NCBI RefSeq assembly: GCF_938018145.1 | Contig: NZ_CALIII010000421.1 | Span: forward strand, 1-8,851 | DNA: 8,851 bases | Reading direction: 5' to 3' | DNA from: an uncultured Campylobacter sp. | GTDB lineage: Bacteria > Campylobacterota > Campylobacteria > Campylobacterales > Campylobacteraceae | In this document: positions 6,472 to 8,851 of the stretch, in pieces | Position numbering within the stretch: position 1 is the first letter of the stretch | Layout of the letters: every line of letters begins with the position of its first letter | Made by a program: the position numbers and the translations under genes | The notes under the pieces: model-generated | The model's database searches: none | What the model was told of the DNA's origin: nothing | What the model saw: only the letters and a program-made list of their open reading frames with translations

Positions 6472-7086
6472 TCAGCCCTCTTTTATTATAGTTTCAAGTG
6501 CGGCCTTCTCGATAACGACGGCACCGTAAGTCGCCACTAAGTAAGCGTTTATCTCGCTCGCATCGATTAGATAGCAGTTTGATAGATTTCTAAACGCCAA
6601 TAGCGTGTTGTCGTCAAGCAGATCTTTTACGACCAAAGCGTCTCTCAAATTTAACGCGCTGATTATTTTAGCCGCGTCTTTAGTCTTGCCGCTTGCGATC
6701 TCTATGCTATCTACCGCGAAAATTTTACCCGCGTTAGCTTTTTCGTTTAGCGCGAACTCAAGCGCCAATCTTTTTTGCTTTTTATTGACCTTTTGGAAGT
6801 AGTTTCGCTCGTTGCTCGGACCAAACGCCACTGCGCCGCCTACCCAGACGTTAGTTCTGGTTGAGCCCGCTCTAGCGCCGCCGCGACCTTTTTGTCTCCA
6901 CGGTTTTTTACCGCCGCCGCTTACGAAAGCTCTGGTTTTGGTGTGAGCCGAATTTGAACGCATACCGGACAAATAAGACTTAACGTAAAGATATAGGTTG
7001 TGCGGGTTGATCTCAGCGTAATTAGCCGGTAGATCAAGCTCGCTAGCTTTTTCAAATTTTTCGTTTAATACGCAAACTTTACTCAT
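6472..7086 (-). CDS. rplD: 50S ribosomal protein L4
   Basis: L4 reaches into the exit tunnel with a long loop and, in E. coli, also represses its own S10 operon through the mRNA leader. The 204-residue product has the extended loop with [20 protein letters not shown] (about 52-71) followed by [19 protein letters not shown], and the [20 protein letters not shown] segment. The start overlaps the rplC stop as ATGA, a classical coupling arrangement, with AAGGA 7 nt before it. Whether L4 autoregulates here is open, because the short rpsJ leader does not resemble the long E. coli one. Confidence 0.98.
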   Translation of the reverse strand: MSKVCVLNEKFEKASELDLPANYAEINPHNLYLYVKSYLSGMRSNSAHTKTRAFVSGGGKKPWRQKGRGGARAGSTRTNVWVGGAVAFGPSNERNYFQKVNKKQKRLALEFALNEKANAGKIFAVDSIEIASGKTKDAAKIISALNLRDALVVKDLLDDNTLLAFRNLSNCYLIDASEINAYLVATYGAVVIEKAALETIIKEG

Positions 7087-7661
7087 TTTACTATCCTTAT
7101 TCTGCCCATTGCGCCGTTATAGCCAGCGACGCTGCCTTTTAAAACCAAAATTCCGTTTTCGGCGTCAAAGCTTACGATCTCGTTTTTAACGGTAACTTTT
7201 TCGTTTCCGGTGTGTCCGGCCATCTTCATACCAGGCTGAACGCGTCCCGGCCACTCGCGGTTACCGATAGAGCCGTGTCTTTTGTGGAAGCGAGAACCGT
7301 GACTTTTCGGACCGCCGCCAAAGCCGTGTCTTTTCACGACGCCTTGATAGCCTTTACCTTTTGAGCTGAAGCTAACTTTTAAAATTTTAGCCGAGCTAAG
7401 CGGACTAAAATCAAGATCGCCTGCCTCTTTATTGGCGACTTGTAGGGTTGCGAATTTATTAAATTCCGCCGTTAGGCTATATTTTTTTTGCTGACCCTCT
7501 ATGGCTTTATTTTTTGCTTTACCTTTAGCATAAGCTACTATCGCGCTGCCGCATTCGCTCACTTCGCAAACTTTAGCGTTTACGACCTTTAGAAGCGTAA
7601 CAGGGATGCTCGGGTTATTAACCGTTCTGCTCATGCCTATTTTTTCTACGATATATTCCAT
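7083..7661 (-). CDS. rplC: 50S ribosomal protein L3
   Basis: L3 is an assembly-initiating 50S protein whose loop reaches the peptidyl-transferase centre. The 192-residue product starts [13 protein letters not shown]. It carries the central RNA-binding loop [20 protein letters not shown] followed by [20 protein letters not shown], the best-conserved part of the family. It is a little shorter than E. coli L3 (209). The start has GAGGTGAAAG directly upstream and lies 14 nt after rpsJ, the largest gap between rpsJ and rpsH. It ends by overlapping rplD by 4 nt. Confidence 0.98.
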   Translation of the reverse strand: MEYIVEKIGMSRTVNNPSIPVTLLKVVNAKVCEVSECGSAIVAYAKGKAKNKAIEGQQKKYSLTAEFNKFATLQVANKEAGDLDFSPLSSAKILKVSFSSKGKGYQGVVKRHGFGGGPKSHGSRFHKRHGSIGNREWPGRVQPGMKMAGHTGNEKVTVKNEIVSFDAENGILVLKGSVAGYNGAMGRIRIVK

Positions 7662-7675
7662 CTTTCACCTCGCCT

Positions 7676-7987
7676 TTATTTGCCCATCGCGCGGACTTCG
7701 ACGTTAACCTCAGGGGCTAAGTCAAGCTTTGTTAGCGAGTCGACGGTATCGGGCGTAGCCGCTACGATATCTAGCATTCTAGCGTGAATTCTCATTTCAA
7801 ACTGCTCGCGTGAGTCTTTGTTGATGTGTGGTGATTTTAAGACCGTGTAGCGTTTGATCTTCGTAGGCATCGGCACCGGACCTCTGACGTCGGCGCCCGT
7901 TCGTTTGACAGCTTCTACTATGGCTGCAACTGTGCGGTCGAGAACTCTATGGTCATAAGCTTTAAGCTTAAGCCTGATTCTTTCCAT
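7676..7987 (-). CDS. rpsJ: 30S ribosomal protein S10 (NusE)
   Basis: S10 is a 30S head protein and, as NusE, pairs with NusB in antitermination and contacts NusG to couple transcription with translation. The start chosen is ATG 7987, giving 103 residues beginning [17 protein letters not shown], the family-standard start. An upstream in-frame ATG at 8017 would add ten residues ([10 protein letters not shown]) that are not part of S10, and AAAGGAAAG sits just before the chosen ATG. Signatures are the [20 protein letters not shown] block and [20 protein letters not shown] (about 52-71). It is the promoter-proximal gene of the cluster, about 58 nt downstream of a near-consensus sigma-70 promoter. 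Confidence 0.98.
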   Translation of the reverse strand: MERIRLKLKAYDHRVLDRTVAAIVEAVKRTGADVRGPVPMPTKIKRYTVLKSPHINKDSREQFEMRIHARMLDIVAATPDTVDSLTKLDLAPEVNVEVRAMGK

Positions 7988-8009
7988 TTTCTTTCCTTTG
8001 AATAGAACT

Positions 8010-8027
8010 TGTCGCAAACATACGACA
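8010..8027 (-). promoter_or_regulatory. Small hairpin in the rpsJ leader (proximal)
   Basis: On the minus strand, TGTCG and CGACA form a 5-bp stem around an 8-nt loop (TATGTTTG). It lies about 22 nt before the rpsJ ATG, just upstream of the ribosome binding site. It is short and could be chance. Confidence 0.4.
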
Positions 8028-8029
8028 CT

Positions 8030-8045
8030 TCTTACTTGTGTAAGA
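8030..8045 (-). promoter_or_regulatory. Small hairpin at the predicted 5' end of the S10-operon mRNA
   Basis: TCTTAC and GTAAGA form a perfect 6-bp stem with an ACAA tetraloop. From the promoter position the transcript should begin at about 8046, so this hairpin would sit at its very 5' end. There it could protect the mRNA from 5'-end-dependent decay or take part in control of the operon. Confidence 0.45.
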
Positions 8046-8052
8046 GACTCGG

Positions 8053-8081
8053 ATTTTATCCAAATGGCTTTTTAATGTCAA
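8053..8081 (-). promoter_or_regulatory. Sigma-70 promoter for the S10-spc gene cluster
   Basis: On the minus strand, TTGACA (8081-8076) is followed after exactly 17 nt by TAAAAT (8058-8053). The -35 box is a perfect match to the consensus and the -10 box has one mismatch. Transcription would start near 8046, leaving a leader of about 58 nt before rpsJ. Campylobacter promoters usually lack a clear -35 box, so this full two-box promoter fits a very highly expressed operon. Confidence 0.8.
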
Positions 8082-8230
8082 TATTTTGAGCAAATTTGGT
8101 GAAATTTAATAAAATTATTTCCTTTTTATAAGGAAGATTTTGTGAACTTGGTTGAAAATTTGATGCGAAATATTTAAATTTGGTTTGGGATAAATTTGGA
8201 CAGTTTAAAGTCATGTCCAAATTTTAAAAA
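8082..8230. other. Intergenic region between the Sel1-repeat gene and the S10 promoter
   Basis: This is about 150 nt of AT-rich DNA with several AAATTTG words. It holds an 11-bp inverted repeat next to the upstream gene (8192-8224) and a small 6-bp inverted repeat, TTCCTT/AAGGAA with a 5-nt loop, at 8119-8135. A U-rich stretch (ATAATTTTATT) follows the latter on the minus strand. I see no open frame or RNA gene. Confidence 0.6.
8192..8224 (-). terminator. Inverted repeat after the Sel1-repeat gene, possible terminator
   Basis: AAATTTGGACA and TGTCCAAATTT are perfect 11-bp complements around an 11-nt loop. The repeat begins 7 nt after the reconstructed stop of the Sel1-repeat gene. The position suits a transcript 3' end that insulates the S10 promoter. 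The trailing sequence on the minus strand (ATCCCAAACC) lacks a proper U-run, so efficiency is doubtful. Confidence 0.45.
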
Positions 8231-8850
8231 TCACCTTGAGCCTTGTTTTAAAAGTTCGTACATTGCGCAGGTTAGTTGCCAAAGCTTAACGCCTTCTTCA
8301 AAAGATTGAACAACATTGTCGGTAGCCCCGGCAGCGCATGCTCTTTGATAATATTTCATTGCGTCGTTTTTCTCATTTATTTTTAAATATACATCGCCCA
8401 AAAAGCTGCAAGCAGTAAAATCCGGCGTGATGTCGCAACTTTTTTAACACGCCCAAATCCCTCCAAAAACGCTTGCTTCTCATTTATGCCTGAAACATGC
8501 TTATTGATATACAAAAATCCGAGATTTCTACAACCGAGCGCGTCGTTTCCGATGTCGCAAGACTTAGTATATAACTCAAATGCTTTTTTGTAGTCTTGCT
8601 TTACGCCCTTTTCGTTGTCATACATAGAGCCCAGATTATTACACGATCTGTAGTTTCCATTATCGCAGCCTTTTTTATAAAATTTCATCGCCTTGCCGTA
8701 GTCTTGCTTTACCCCATACACCTCAAAGGCAAAATCATAAACTCCGCCCACCACGCCGCACGCCATCTCGTCCCCGGCATTACACTTGTTTTCATAGTCC
8801 TTTAGTATATTTGCCATCGGATTATCTATCGCCAAAGCACTTATTAACAT
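8231..8850 (-). pseudogene. Sel1-like repeat (Hcp-type, Cys-rich) protein, frameshifted
   Basis: The product is a tetratricopeptide-like Sel1 repeat protein related to the Helicobacter cysteine-rich Hcp proteins, which are secreted or periplasmic and disulfide-stabilised. Repeats of about 36 residues are visible, each with paired cysteines 8-9 apart (Cys23/31, 62/70 and 98/107 from the first visible Met) and motifs such as GVKQDYKKAFELYTKSCD. After residue 137 (VKK) the zero frame loses all similarity and stops at 8383. In the -1 frame, starting inside the A6 run at 8440-8445, the pattern resumes as SCDITPDFTACSFLGDVY and continues 69 codons to a TGA at 8231. One extra A would restore the gene. 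The window edge cuts the 5' end. The visible ATG at 8850 begins MLISALAID, which looks like the end of a signal peptide, so the true start is probably outside. The gene could be a pseudogene, phase-variable, or carry a sequencing error. Confidence 0.75.
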
Positions 8851-8851
8851 T

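Noticed and set aside
8440..8445. Programmed -1 ribosomal frameshift in the Sel1-repeat gene
   Set aside because: In the zero frame the site is T AAA AAA, so the P-site tRNA would re-pair to TAA. No clear stimulatory stem or internal Shine-Dalgarno was seen. A one-base indel is simpler.

Overview
The window is a chromosomal segment of an epsilonproteobacterium, most likely a Campylobacter of the oral, mid-GC group (C. concisus/curvus/rectus/showae). The genus call rests on the ribosomal proteins, which read like the Campylobacter versions I recall (L16 beginning MLMPKRTK and ending ESENEIY, L29 beginning [11 protein letters not shown]3 beginning [13 protein letters not shown]). The density of AAATTTG/CAAATTT words in non-coding DNA, which I recall as typical of that group, also fits. 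The species cannot be fixed from this window.

All genes lie on the minus strand, so transcription runs right to left. At the right edge (8231-8851) is a Cys-rich Sel1-repeat (Hcp-like) gene that appears broken by a one-base frameshift in an A6 run. Next comes an AT-rich intergenic stretch (about 7988-8230) with an 11-bp inverted repeat just after that gene. It also holds a near-consensus sigma-70 promoter (TTGACA, 17 nt, TAAAAT) and a short leader with two small hairpins. Then follows the S10-spc ribosomal protein cluster in the classical order: rpsJ, rplC, rplD, rplW, rplB, rpsS, rplV, rpsC, rplP, rpmC, rpsQ, rplN, rplX, rplE, rpsN, rpsH, then a gap, rplF, rplR. The window ends 7 nt past the rplR stop, where a Shine-Dalgarno presumably serves rpsE.

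From rpsJ to rpsH the genes are packed with gaps of 14 nt or less, stop/start overlaps (TAATG, ATGA) and one 14-nt overlap (rplP/rpmC). This implies one polycistronic mRNA with translational coupling that supplies r-proteins stoichiometrically.

The anomaly is a 510-nt non-coding tract (912-1421) between rpsH and rplF, where junctions elsewhere in the cluster are at most 14 nt. It starts with a perfect 12-bp hairpin right after rpsH. Next come three imperfect 63-bp tandem units, which in one frame would read as three 21-residue repeats and whose junctions form small hairpins with paired changes. After these comes an AAATTTG-rich block with nested inverted repeats, including a 49-nt two-level stem and two copies of the palindrome GTCAAATTTGAC. 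No recognisable gene or convincing promoter was found in it. It is the most promising candidate in the window for an undescribed repeat or structured-RNA element.
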